7,143 bases of DNA from an uncultured Chlorobiota bacterium. GTDB taxonomy: Bacteria > Bacteroidota > Bacteroidia > Bacteroidales > JAADGE01. Numbering within the stretch: the first letter of the stretch is position 1; each line of letters starts with the position of its first letter. Below the pieces are notes generated by a model. That model saw nothing but the letters and a program-made list of their open reading frames with translations. It did not search any database and was not told where the DNA came from. The DNA is taken from the NCBI GenBank assembly GCA_947311265.1, contig CAMZKQ010000009.1:1-7143 (forward strand), in the 5' to 3' direction. The position numbers and the translations under genes are program-made. Positions 1 to 7,092 of the stretch are shown here, one piece after another.

Positions 1-285
1 TAAAGCCTTTTAGCAAAGCGGGGTAGCTCGACCACCAATTGGGGTACACAAAAACAAGATGGTCGGCTTTTGCAATTAAAGTTTGTACTTTCTCTAAATC
101 TGGTTCGAGCTTTAGCCTAGTGTCATAGCCATCTCTGAGTACTGCATCAAAGTCTAACTCTCTTAGGTTAAGCAAAGTAACCTCATTAGTTGTTTTTTTG
201 CTCCCTCGAAATATTTTTTTGCTAAAGCAGCACAGAAGCTCGCAGGGTTGGGGTGTGCATTAAGCACAAGTATATTTTTTGCCAT
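1..285 (-). CDS. NAD(P)H oxidoreductase, flavodoxin_2 fold (quinone reductase-like); partial, with a frameshift
   Basis: This is the N-terminal part of a flavodoxin-like NAD(P)H:quinone oxidoreductase (MdaB/KefF/NQO1-type), a cytosolic FMN/FAD enzyme that reduces quinones by two electrons. From the ATG at 285 the protein begins MAKNILVLNAHPNPASF, the usual beta-strand plus phosphate-binding 'NAHP' loop. After about 31 codons the frame runs into a stop at 163-165. In the neighbouring frame the family sequence continues without a gap: an LRELDFDAVLRDGYD stretch, then FVYPNWWSSYPALLKGF near the window edge, which is the family's conserved F-P-WW-PA-LKG flavin-site motif. The switch falls in a run of seven A at 193-199; one more A would give an open frame through to base 1. 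The downstream part has no ATG of its own. It lies 20 bases after the lipoprotein gene and is probably the last operon member seen here. A sequencing or assembly slip, a real null allele, or ribosomal/polymerase slippage would all fit. The family call is firm; the state of the gene is not. Confidence 0.8.
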
Positions 286-305
286 TTATTTTATAATGAG
301 TTTGC

Positions 306-1457
306 CTATTGTAGAATGGGGTTTAAAACAGGACTTAATAATTCCTTTAATTCTGAATATTTAAAAAATACTTCATCAGAACCATTGGCATAACTAGTAA
401 TCTCATAAGGGTTATACAGGAAAGAGATACCAGCTTGGGTAATATAAAAATTTTGGGGCATAGGTAGTGGATTTTGCACAAAACTTATTTTCATATCTTG
501 GTCTGTAAACTCCCTATTTTTTTGAATTTTTTTATAAATCATCGCTGAAAGTTTGGCTTCTGCCCCGGCGATAAAAATATCTGTCAATTCTAATTTTTTC
601 TTATTTTTAACATCAATCACAATATAACTGCTAGAATACGCCCCATGTGCCCCCCCCTCAAAAGCAGAATAATGAACGGCATACGATAAAAATCCATCAT
701 GATTATAGGCAATATCGGCAATGTAAGATTGCTCCCAGCCCATGGCTGAAACATTTTCGTTCTCCTCCTTTTTGTAATACTCAATAAAATTGCTTTTAAA
801 GTTTTTTATATAATTTTTAAAATTACTAGGCATTTCTTGCTTTGGAAAATGCAACTTTCCAATCAACTTTCTAATCTCTGGTTCATCCTCTTTGGGGATA
901 TAGAAGCTCTGAAAATCTGTTGCTCCACCCTGCTCACTTGTGTATTTTTCGTTTACTTGGTAGTAGTTAAATTTTAGGCTCGTGCTGTAATTTTCGCTAA
1001 GTTCAAAGGGTATTTCCTTAGCTGTTTTTTTTGATTTCCATGTGCCTGAAAATGTGCCGCTGTTGTAGCGTCCTGAAAATGTGCCATTATCGCCCCCAAG
1101 TTCTTTTAGGGTAAACGAGCCATTGTCGTTAATTTTACCATGCAGGCTAATAAAGGCTGATTTTTCGGCATTGTAATAAGCCCCTTGTAATTTATTTTTT
1201 CCGGTACAGGTGATGTCCATAACCAAGTCTAAACTTGGTTTTAACAGCCCTACAAAGTGTTTGTAAAACTGTTCCGTAAGCACAGCATCAACCCCTTCTT
1301 TTATAGGGGTTTTTATTTCCTCTTTCACTTTCGTGATAGGTTTTACATCTACGATTTTTGTAGTATCTTCGCCTTTTTTTTCAGCCTTCTCCTGCCCTTC
1401 TTCTGCACAAGCAGAAAACAAGATAAGTAAGAGAATTAAGATGTTTATTTTTTTCAT
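306..1457 (-). CDS. Lipoprotein with C-terminal DUF3298 (RsiV-like) domain
   Basis: This is a 383-residue exported lipoprotein. Residues 1-17 form a lipoprotein signal (MKK, hydrophobic core, LFSAC) with Cys17 as the lipid anchor. Residues 18-55 are a Lys/Glu-rich linker; its acidic start (AEEGQE) loosely resembles surface-export signals of Bacteroidota, but this is weak. Residues 85-155 form a Gly-rich beta module with short strands (ISLHGKI, GSFTLKEL, GTFSG..GTFSGTW, IPFEL), a pattern common in envelope proteins. Residues 245-375 carry DUF3298 hallmarks: YAVHYSAFEGGAHG (GGAHG at 268-272), a following 'KLELTDIF', then GISFLYNPYEITSYANGSDE and a final 'YSELKELL'. The domain occurs in RsiV, the lysozyme-binding anti-sigma factor, and in PdaC-type deacetylases; neither a sigma-binding region nor a deacetylase domain is present here. 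The exact role is unknown; a ligand-binding or envelope-stress function is plausible. A G8 tract encodes part of GGAHG. The start is the ATG directly before the signal peptide, with no Shine-Dalgarno sequence. Confidence 0.88.
   Translation of the reverse strand: MKKINILILLLILFSACAEEGQEKAEKKGEDTTKIVDVKPITKVKEEIKTPIKEGVDAVLTEQFYKHFVGLLKPSLDLVMDITCTGKNKLQGAYYNAEKSAFISLHGKINDNGSFTLKELGGDNGTFSGRYNSGTFSGTWKSKKTAKEIPFELSENYSTSLKFNYYQVNEKYTSEQGGATDFQSFYIPKEDEPEIRKLIGKLHFPKQEMPSNFKNYIKNFKSNFIEYYKKEENENVSAMGWEQSYIADIAYNHDGFLSYAVHYSAFEGGAHGAYSSSYIVIDVKNKKKLELTDIFIAGAEAKLSAMIYKKIQKNREFTDQDMKISFVQNPLPMPQNFYITQAGISFLYNPYEITSYANGSDEVFFKYSELKELLSPVLNPILQ
650..657 (-). repeat. G8 homopolymer inside the DUF3298 lipoprotein gene
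   Basis: Eight consecutive G on the coding strand (C8 on the plus strand) span the end of the Glu267 codon, two GGG glycine codons and the first base of Ala270, in the GGAHG motif. It is the longest G/C homopolymer I notice in an otherwise AT-rich window. Such tracts are prone to slipped-strand errors; here the frame is intact. Confidence 0.7.
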
Positions 1458-1496
1458 CGCAGTTCTATTTTTTTATAATATGCTTGTAACTAGCAC

Positions 1497-1808
1497 TTAG
1501 TGCTTGTTTTTACAATCTATCACTAGTTGTTTCATGCTTTTAATAATGGTGTCCTCAATCATGCCTTTAAAAAGGCGTGCAGCAAGGGGTAGGCGACCAT
1601 TAATTTCGAGTTTATCTTCTTTTACGCAAATCGTTCCTTCTACATTGAAATTTGAGATACGGAACGAAAATTTAGAGTCGTAGCCTGTCCAGATTTGTGT
1701 TACATGTGATATTCTCCCTTTATGTTGCTCTTTTAGTTGGTCTAAAAGTTTTTTTGAGCATTCTAGCATTTTGTCTTTTGGGTTAGTATGGTTTACTGAT
1801 AGTTGCAT
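1497..1808 (-). CDS. Polyhydroxyalkanoic acid system family protein (PHA_gran_rgn, PF09650-like)
   Basis: This is a 103-residue soluble protein without signal peptide or membrane segment. It matches the layout of the PHA_gran_rgn family: an N-terminal strand (MQLSVNHTNP), a helix with alternating charges (residues 11-30), the central 'QIWTGYDSKFSFRI' strand pair, then NVEGTICVKEDKLEINGRLP (about 55-74), and a C-terminal amphipathic helix (LFKGMIEDTIIKSMKQL, 79-95). The length is typical of the family. The family name comes from members found near polyhydroxyalkanoate genes in Proteobacteria, but no PHA synthase, phasin or depolymerase gene is visible here, so the name should not be read as a function. 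Its ATG lies 3 bases after the stop of the LOG gene, so translational coupling is likely. I recognised the family from the motif pattern; a profile search would settle it. The molecular activity is unknown. Confidence 0.75.
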   Translation of the reverse strand: MQLSVNHTNPKDKMLECSKKLLDQLKEQHKGRISHVTQIWTGYDSKFSFRISNFNVEGTICVKEDKLEINGRLPLAARLFKGMIEDTIIKSMKQLVIDCKNKH

Positions 1809-1811
1809 TTT

Positions 1812-2432
1812 TTATTTTATTTTATGATTTGATTTATCGCTTACGACTTCCCATTTTAAGAGGGTTGGCGGTGTGTAGTTTTTCATTTTATCGAGCAAAT
1901 CATTTATAGAATTACTGACTAAAAGCATTTGTTGGTATTCTTTTTTCAGGAAGTCTTTTTCTACCATTTTGGCTATCATTTCTATTAAGTCGTTGTAATA
2001 GCCATTTACATTTAGTAGCCCAACGGGCTTTGTATGGAGGCTTAACGAGCCCCAAGTAAGGATTTCAAAGAGTTCTTCTAGCGTACCAAATCCGCCCGGG
2101 AGCGTAATTACTGCATCGGAGCGTTCGTGTAGTTTTGTTTTTCGTTCTTGCATGGTTTTAGTTAGGATTAGCTCCGAAATATTGGGGTGAGCTAGCTCTT
2201 TTTTGGCCAAAAACTCGGGCAAAATTCCAATTACTTTTCCATTTTTGCTTAATGCCCCGTTGGCTACTGCTCCCATTAATCCTACTTTTGCTCCGCCATA
2301 TAGTAGCTCAATATTTTTGGTGGCTAGTGTTTCTCCTAGCAAAAAAGCGTTTTTTTCAAAGGCTATATCTGTTCCAAAACTAGAGCCACAAAATACGGCA
2401 ATTTTATCTAACTTTTGCTTTTTTTTGTTCAT
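1812..2432 (-). CDS. LOG family protein (TIGR00730; nucleotide 5'-monophosphate phosphoribohydrolase)
   Basis: This 206-residue cytosolic protein has a Rossmann-like fold. Family motifs occur in order: IAVFCGSS (11-18), YGGAKVGLMGAVANGAL (45-61), MQERK (94-98) and PGGFGTLEELFEILTW (112-127), the last being the PGGxGTxxE signature. Arg97 and Glu120 fit the pair required for catalysis in LOG enzymes, which hydrolyse the N-glycosidic bond of nucleoside 5'-monophosphates (AMP or N6-modified AMP) to release the free base and ribose 5-phosphate. In plants and plant-associated microbes this releases cytokinins; in most bacteria the true substrate is unsettled and purine salvage or turnover is more likely. 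Length is near the usual 180-200 residues, with a slightly longer charged C-terminus. The gene begins 8 bases after the pump stop and ends 3 bases before the next ATG, so it is almost certainly co-transcribed. The start ATG is followed by an AAC-AAA-AAA-AAG run and has no Shine-Dalgarno sequence. Confidence 0.93.
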   Translation of the reverse strand: MNKKKQKLDKIAVFCGSSFGTDIAFEKNAFLLGETLATKNIELLYGGAKVGLMGAVANGALSKNGKVIGILPEFLAKKELAHPNISELILTKTMQERKTKLHERSDAVITLPGGFGTLEELFEILTWGSLSLHTKPVGLLNVNGYYNDLIEMIAKMVEKDFLKKEYQQMLLVSNSINDLLDKMKNYTPPTLLKWEVVSDKSNHKIK

Positions 2433-2440
2433 TATTTAAT

Positions 2441-5400
2441 TTACTTTTTCCGACTAAAAAATAATTTTACTCTATTGGCAGAGAGGTACATTACTGGCAC
2501 GACCACTAGTGTAAGGAAGGTGGCAAAAATCAGACCGAAAATAACTGTCCATGCCATTGGCCCCCAGAAGTCGGCATTGTCGCCCCCGAAGTAGATGTTG
2601 GGTTTAAATTCGCTTAGCATTGCCCCGAAGTCTATATTCATGCCTACTGCCATAGGGAGTAGCCCTAGCACGGTGGTTATTGCGGTGAGCAATACCGGAC
2701 GTAGTCTGGTTTTCCCAGAATTTACTATAGAGTTTATTATTTGGTCTAGTGGTAGGTTTTCATCGGGCTCTAAGCCTAGTTCTTCTTTTCGCTGGCTTTT
2801 TAGGTAGTCGATATAATCTATCAGTACGATGGCATTATTTACGACTACTCCGGCGAGGGAGATGATGCCTATGCCAGTCATTATTACTACAAAGTCCATT
2901 TTAAAAGTGCCTAGCCCACCAAATACGCCTATGGTACTGAATAGTACGCTGGCCAAAATAATGAATGGTTTGACTATGGAGTTGAATTGGGTAACCATTA
3001 TTATAAGGATTAGTGATACGGCAATTGCCATAGCTTTCATTAGGAATGCGGAGGCTTCTGCTTGTTCTTTTTGCTGTCCTGTCATGTCTATTTTGTAGCC
3101 ATCTGGCATTTTGTAGTTTTTTAGTATGGCTTTTATTTTGTTGTTTATTTCTGTGGGGTTATAGCCTTCTACAACGTTGGAGGCTATGGTTATTACTCTT
3201 GTGTTGTTGATTCTTTTTATTTGGCTAAATGATGTTTCGTACTGGAAGTCTGCGACGGCCGAGATGGGTATATGTACAAATTTACCGCTGGTGTTTCTGA
3301 ATGTAATAATTTGGTTCATAAGTGTGCTAATGTTGTTTCTGTACTTTTTGGCAAGTTGTATTTGGATAGGGTATTTATCTTCGCCGACTTTAAAATCGGT
3401 AACTTCTTTACCAAATAGTGAGGTGCGTATTGTGCTTGCAATTTGCCCTGTGGATAGGCCGAAACGGCGTGCTTGCTCTCTTTTTATATGCACCGAAAGT
3501 TCGGGTTTTCCAAGGTCGGTATCTATCATTAGCCCTTCTATGCCTTCGATATTTTCTTGGTTTACGGTATGTATTATGGAGTCGCTTAAGGTTAGTAGGC
3601 GTGTAAAATCATTACCAGAAAGTTCTATATTTATAGCTTTCCCTGTTGGCGGGCCCATTTTATTTTTGCTTACAGAAAATATAATTCCGGGTATTTTTCC
3701 GAGCAGTTCGGAGGTAATTGTTTGCTGTAGTTTTTGTGTATTTTTGCCTTCTCTAAATTCGTAATCTACAAAATTGATTGTTGTTACTGCTTTGGTTGGG
3801 GTGTTACCTATGGGGGTTTCGTTTTCTCCTACTGCCCCTTTGCCCATAGTGGTAAGTACAGATTCTACAATGCTTCTGTAGTTTTTATCGTCTATTATTT
3901 TATTTATTTTGGCTTCTACAATTTGTAGGATTGAGTCGGTAGCGGTAATGTCTGCTCCTACTGGGAGTTCTGTTTTTACCATTAGGTATTTGGGCTGGTT
4001 TACAGGGAATAAATCTACTGTTGGTTTACTACTGAAGTAAAAAATTATTGTAACTATCATTAATGCAAAAGTACCAATGAGTATAACTGTAGGTTTTAAT
4101 CCAGCCATGGCAAATTTCAGTAATTTTAAGTACCAATCTTCCATTTTTACCAGTAAGACGTTCTGAAACCAGACTGATATATTGTAAAATATGAGGTAAT
4201 TAAGTAAGGTTACAATGGCAATAATGACTAATAAATTGGCCAATGTAAATTGTCTTGTAATGTAAAACAGTAGAGCTAATGTGCATGTAATTCCTACAAT
4301 AATATATACTTTTTTTGCTTTGGGGCGGCTTTCTGTTTTTCCGCCAAAAGCGAGCATAAGTACAGGTATAATGACTAGCGCTACAAATAGCGATGAGCTT
4401 AAAATAACGATGAGTGTAATGGGTAGGTATTTCATAAAATTGCCTATCATTCCTGGCCAAAAAATTAGCGGAATGAAGGCTGCAAGTGTGGTGGCTGTGG
4501 AGGCAATAATTGGCCAAGCAATTTCGCCAACAGCATATTTTATGGCATCGAAAAGTGTATGCCCTTGCGATGTAAAGCGGTAAATATTTTCTACGGCAAC
4601 TATACCATTATCCACAAGCATACCTAGGGCAAGTATAGAGCCAAATAGCACCATCATATTGATGGTGTAGCCCATAAGGCTGAGTATCAGGTAGGAAATA
4701 AACATGGACATAGGGATTGCCATGCCTACAAGTACTGCATTTCGTGTGCCTAAGAAAAAGAAGAGTACCCACATTACAAACAGTACGCCCATTATGATGC
4801 TATTCTCTAAGTTAGCTATCATTTTTCTTACTTTGTCCGACTGGTCGTTGGTGATATTTATTTCTAGATTTTTGGGTAGGATATGGTCGGCTTTTGCTTT
4901 GGCAAGTACTGCCATAATTTTGTCGGTACCAGAGAGTAAGTTTTGCCCTGATTTTTTTATAATTTGCAAGGAGACTACAGGGTCGTTGTTTAGGCGTGCA
5001 AGGCTCATTGCATCTTTAAATCCATTAATAACTTTTCCGTTTTCGAGTACATCTCGCATATAAATAATATTTCCATTTTTGCTTTTTACAATAATGTTTT
5101 CAATTTCTTGGATATTTTTAAATTCGCCAGAGGTTTTTACCGAGCGGCGTGTTTTCCCTATCAGTAGGTCGCCTCCGGATACCGATACGTTTTCAAATTT
5201 TATTGCATTTTCTATATCCTTGAAGCTCAAGTTAAAAGCGTCCATTTTATCTTTATCCAGATTAAGGCGAATGAGTTTATCTTCCACCCCTTTTATATTG
5301 GCTTTTGATATTTCTGGGATAGCCTCAATTTCGTCCTCCAAGTACTCGGCATATACTTTTAGTTCTTCTATGGAGTAATCGCCCGATAGGTTTACATTTA

Positions 5401-5845
5401 TAATTGGAAATTCTGACACGTCCATTTCAATAACCATTGGGTCAAAAGGCAAATCGTCTGGCAGTTCATTTTTAGCTTTATCAACGGCATCTTTTATGTC
5501 TTGTACTGCTTTTTTTACATCAATATCGGAGTTGAATTCCACGAGCATATCCGAGTTATCCTGCGATGAGGTGCTGCTCATTTTTTTGAGCCCTTTAATG
5601 GTGTAAATTTCTTTTTCCAGTGGGCGAGTAACTAGGTTTTCTACATCTGACGGCGAATTTCCGGGGTAAACTGTTTTCACAATAACTTTGGGTAGCGTAA
5701 TTTCAGGGAACATTTCCTTGGGCATATTTATATAGCTAAGTACCCCTGCGATAAATAATCCTGCCATAAGCAAATAAACCGTATTACGGTTTTTTAGAGC
5801 TGCCGTAGTGAGTGCAAATTCTCTTTTTATTATTTTATTTTCCAT
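2441..5845 (-). CDS. Efflux RND transporter permease subunit (inner-membrane pump)
   Basis: This 1134-residue proton-driven pump is of the AcrB/HAE type. TM1 is about 22-40. A first periplasmic loop (41-345) contains the porter pattern MPKEMFPEITLPKVIVKTVYPG. TM2-TM6 span about 347-498, TM7 583-604, a second periplasmic loop 605-932, and TM8-TM12 about 934-1120. Two extra hydrophobic segments (about 512-529 and 535-553) and an amphipathic stretch lie between TM6 and TM7, which makes the protein some 90 residues longer than AcrB. Another insertion (about 1070-1096, FGGDNADFWGPMAW) precedes TM12. In TM4 the motif is LVDNGIVAVEN: Asp412 aligns with AcrB D407, but D408 is replaced by Asn413. In TM10 (AGVVVNNAIVLID) Asn1003 stands where AcrB has K940. 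Arg1047 and Thr1054 match R971 and T978. The paired change looks like a family variant, not damage. The substrate cannot be told from sequence; there is no clear heavy-metal signature. The adaptor gene lies 33 bases upstream. Confidence 0.96.
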   Translation of the reverse strand: MENKIIKREFALTTAALKNRNTVYLLMAGLFIAGVLSYINMPKEMFPEITLPKVIVKTVYPGNSPSDVENLVTRPLEKEIYTIKGLKKMSSTSSQDNSDMLVEFNSDIDVKKAVQDIKDAVDKAKNELPDDLPFDPMVIEMDVSEFPIINVNLSGDYSIEELKVYAEYLEDEIEAIPEISKANIKGVEDKLIRLNLDKDKMDAFNLSFKDIENAIKFENVSVSGGDLLIGKTRRSVKTSGEFKNIQEIENIIVKSKNGNIIYMRDVLENGKVINGFKDAMSLARLNNDPVVSLQIIKKSGQNLLSGTDKIMAVLAKAKADHILPKNLEINITNDQSDKVRKMIANLENSIIMGVLFVMWVLFFFLGTRNAVLVGMAIPMSMFISYLILSLMGYTINMMVLFGSILALGMLVDNGIVAVENIYRFTSQGHTLFDAIKYAVGEIAWPIIASTATTLAAFIPLIFWPGMIGNFMKYLPITLIVILSSSLFVALVIIPVLMLAFGGKTESRPKAKKVYIIVGITCTLALLFYITRQFTLANLLVIIAIVTLLNYLIFYNISVWFQNVLLVKMEDWYLKLLKFAMAGLKPTVILIGTFALMIVTIIFYFSSKPTVDLFPVNQPKYLMVKTELPVGADITATDSILQIVEAKINKIIDDKNYRSIVESVLTTMGKGAVGENETPIGNTPTKAVTTINFVDYEFREGKNTQKLQQTITSELLGKIPGIIFSVSKNKMGPPTGKAINIELSGNDFTRLLTLSDSIIHTVNQENIEGIEGLMIDTDLGKPELSVHIKREQARRFGLSTGQIASTIRTSLFGKEVTDFKVGEDKYPIQIQLAKKYRNNISTLMNQIITFRNTSGKFVHIPISAVADFQYETSFSQIKRINNTRVITIASNVVEGYNPTEINNKIKAILKNYKMPDGYKIDMTGQQKEQAEASAFLMKAMAIAVSLILIIMVTQFNSIVKPFIILASVLFSTIGVFGGLGTFKMDFVVIMTGIGIISLAGVVVNNAIVLIDYIDYLKSQRKEELGLEPDENLPLDQIINSIVNSGKTRLRPVLLTAITTVLGLLPMAVGMNIDFGAMLSEFKPNIYFGGDNADFWGPMAWTVIFGLIFATFLTLVVVPVMYLSANRVKLFFSRKK

Positions 5846-5878
5846 TGTTATTTTTCAATTATTTTTCTTAGGCTTTTT

Positions 5879-6919
5879 TTAAAGTTTGATTTTAGCCCCT
5901 TGGCTAACTAGGTTGTACCCTTGGGTTATCACCTTATCGCCTTCTTTAAGGCCTTCAATAATAATCACCTCTGTATCAATAGGAAAGCCTGTTTTCACAT
6001 ATACTTTTTTAGCTTTTGAATCTTCTACAATATAGACGTACTCCCCTGTCCTATCACTTTTTACAACAATTGCTGGCACGGTTATATGCTTATTTTGGTA
6101 ATCCGTAAGCTGGATATTGGCCACCATATTTGGTTTTATTTCCCTGCCGGGATTTGCCATTTTAAGCTCCACTTTAAATGTACGGTTGGCTGGGTTTATT
6201 ACGTTTCCTGTGCGAGTAATCCTTGTTTTTATTTTTTTTTCGGGCAAGGAAGGAAAACTAAGGCTTACCTCTGCTCCTTTTTTTATATAAGGCAAATAGT
6301 TCTCCGATACGTCGGCCTCTATTTTCATTTGGCTAAGGTTTACAAACTGTATAAGCATTCGCCCAGGGGAGGCTAGCTCGCCAGCTTGCCCATAAATTTC
6401 ATCAACAATCCCGGCAAACGGAGCTCGTACTTGCGACATGGCAAGTTGTGCATTTAGCGTTTTTAGTTTTGCCTCCAAACTTTCTTTTTGATTTTTTGCT
6501 TTCAAAAAATCAATTTCTTTGCCCACTTTTTGGGTGTTCCAAAGCAAATCTTGTTTTTTATAAAGGATAGTAGCTAGTTCTAATGCACTTTTTACTTCGC
6601 CAATGCCACTACGGATAACGGCAGAATTGAGCGAAATAAGTAATGTGCCACGCTGTACAAATTGCCCTTCGCTAACATATACTTTTTTTATCTGCCCATT
6701 CATTTCCGAGCTTATAAATGCCGATTTTTCAGCAATAGCTTTCCCTGTAGCAGTAAATGTATGTGCCACTTGATGTGTCGAAACTTGCCGTATGTTTACC
6801 AAGACTGCCTTTTCCTGCACCAGAGTTTTAGCATTTTTTGTATCACCAGCCTCTTCACTCCCTCCACAGGAAGAGAATAATATTGCTGTCGCAATGAATA
6901 TAAATATTATTTTTTTCAC
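5879..6919 (-). CDS. Efflux RND transporter periplasmic adaptor subunit (membrane fusion lipoprotein)
   Basis: This 346-residue adaptor would join the RND pump encoded just downstream to an outer-membrane channel. Residues 1-18 are a lipoprotein signal (MKKIIFIFIATAILFSSC) with Cys18 as anchor, followed by a GGSEEAGD spacer. The lipoyl/biotinyl-like domain is split: GQIKKVYVSEGQFVQRGTLL (75-94) and VRAPFAGIVDEIYGQAGEL (164-182). Between them (about 98-160) is a helical hairpin rich in Lys, Glu, Leu and Gln. A beta-barrel follows (about 195-272, including the INPANRTFKVELKM pattern) and then the membrane-proximal domain (273-346, with 'VPAIVVKSDRTGEYVYIV' and 'GLKEGDKVITQGYNLV'). The hairpin is short compared with AcrA, as is common in Bacteroidota adaptors. 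The start is GTG: an in-frame TAA lies four codons upstream with no ATG between, and the signal peptide begins directly at the GTG. An in-frame A9 tract (6232-6240) encodes Glu-Lys-Lys-Ile without breaking the frame. It is the first gene of the presumed operon. Confidence 0.95.
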   Translation of the reverse strand: MKKIIFIFIATAILFSSCGGSEEAGDTKNAKTLVQEKAVLVNIRQVSTHQVAHTFTATGKAIAEKSAFISSEMNGQIKKVYVSEGQFVQRGTLLISLNSAVIRSGIGEVKSALELATILYKKQDLLWNTQKVGKEIDFLKAKNQKESLEAKLKTLNAQLAMSQVRAPFAGIVDEIYGQAGELASPGRMLIQFVNLSQMKIEADVSENYLPYIKKGAEVSLSFPSLPEKKIKTRITRTGNVINPANRTFKVELKMANPGREIKPNMVANIQLTDYQNKHITVPAIVVKSDRTGEYVYIVEDSKAKKVYVKTGFPIDTEVIIIEGLKEGDKVITQGYNLVSQGAKIKL

Positions 6920-6987
6920 TTTTTTATATGTTTAATTTTTATTTATAGTATTGGCTAAAGCCGTTTTTATTTTATTTTTTTGCCCGA

Positions 6988-7016
6988 GCTATAATTGCTT
7001 TCTCTTTTAATATCAA
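6988..7016 (-). promoter_or_regulatory. Possible promoter for the efflux operon (weak)
   Basis: On the minus strand TTGATA (7016-7011) is followed after 17 bases by TATAGC (6993-6988), about 70 bases before the adaptor GTG. Spacing and sequence resemble a sigma-70 promoter. In Bacteroidota the main sigma factor usually reads a different motif, and AT-rich DNA gives such matches by chance, so this is only a candidate. Confidence 0.2.
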
Positions 7017-7063
7017 TTTCTTAGTACATGACAATTTTATCGAATACTTATTTTTTATAATTA

Positions 7064-7092
7064 TTATGATTTTGCAGATAAAAAAATCATAA
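7064..7092. repeat. Perfect 10-bp inverted repeat, possible operator or hairpin
   Basis: TTATGATTTT (7064-7073) and AAAATCATAA (7083-7092) are exact reverse complements around a 9-base spacer. Half-site centres are 19 bp apart, about two helical turns, which suits a dimeric DNA-binding regulator. As RNA it would form a weak all-AU hairpin with a single G-C pair, without a clean U-run, so I prefer an operator to a terminator. Confidence 0.35.

Noticed and set aside
1492..1504. Small palindrome AGCAC-TTA-GTGCT over the stop of the PHA-family gene
   Set aside because: A 5-bp stem with no U-run after it is too weak to call a terminator; it may act at most as a minor RNA hairpin between the two genes.
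3177..3764. Plus-strand open frame of 195 codons opposite the pump gene
   Set aside because: It lies wholly antisense to well-conserved RND sequence, its translation resembles no family I know, and its openness follows from the codon pattern of the real gene.
4200..4517. Minus-strand open frame of 105 codons in another frame of the pump gene
   Set aside because: It is fully inside RND coding sequence; the His/Tyr/Cys-rich product is typical of an out-of-frame reading.
6232..6240. A9 tract (coding strand) in the adaptor gene as a possible frameshift site
   Set aside because: The frame is intact on both sides and the family sequence continues unbroken, so there is no sign of slippage.
6953..6983. 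GGCTAAAGCC followed by T-rich sequence on the plus strand, looking like a terminator
   Set aside because: The stem is only 3-4 bp with a minimal loop, and no plus-strand gene lies upstream to be terminated. On the minus strand the A/T order is wrong.
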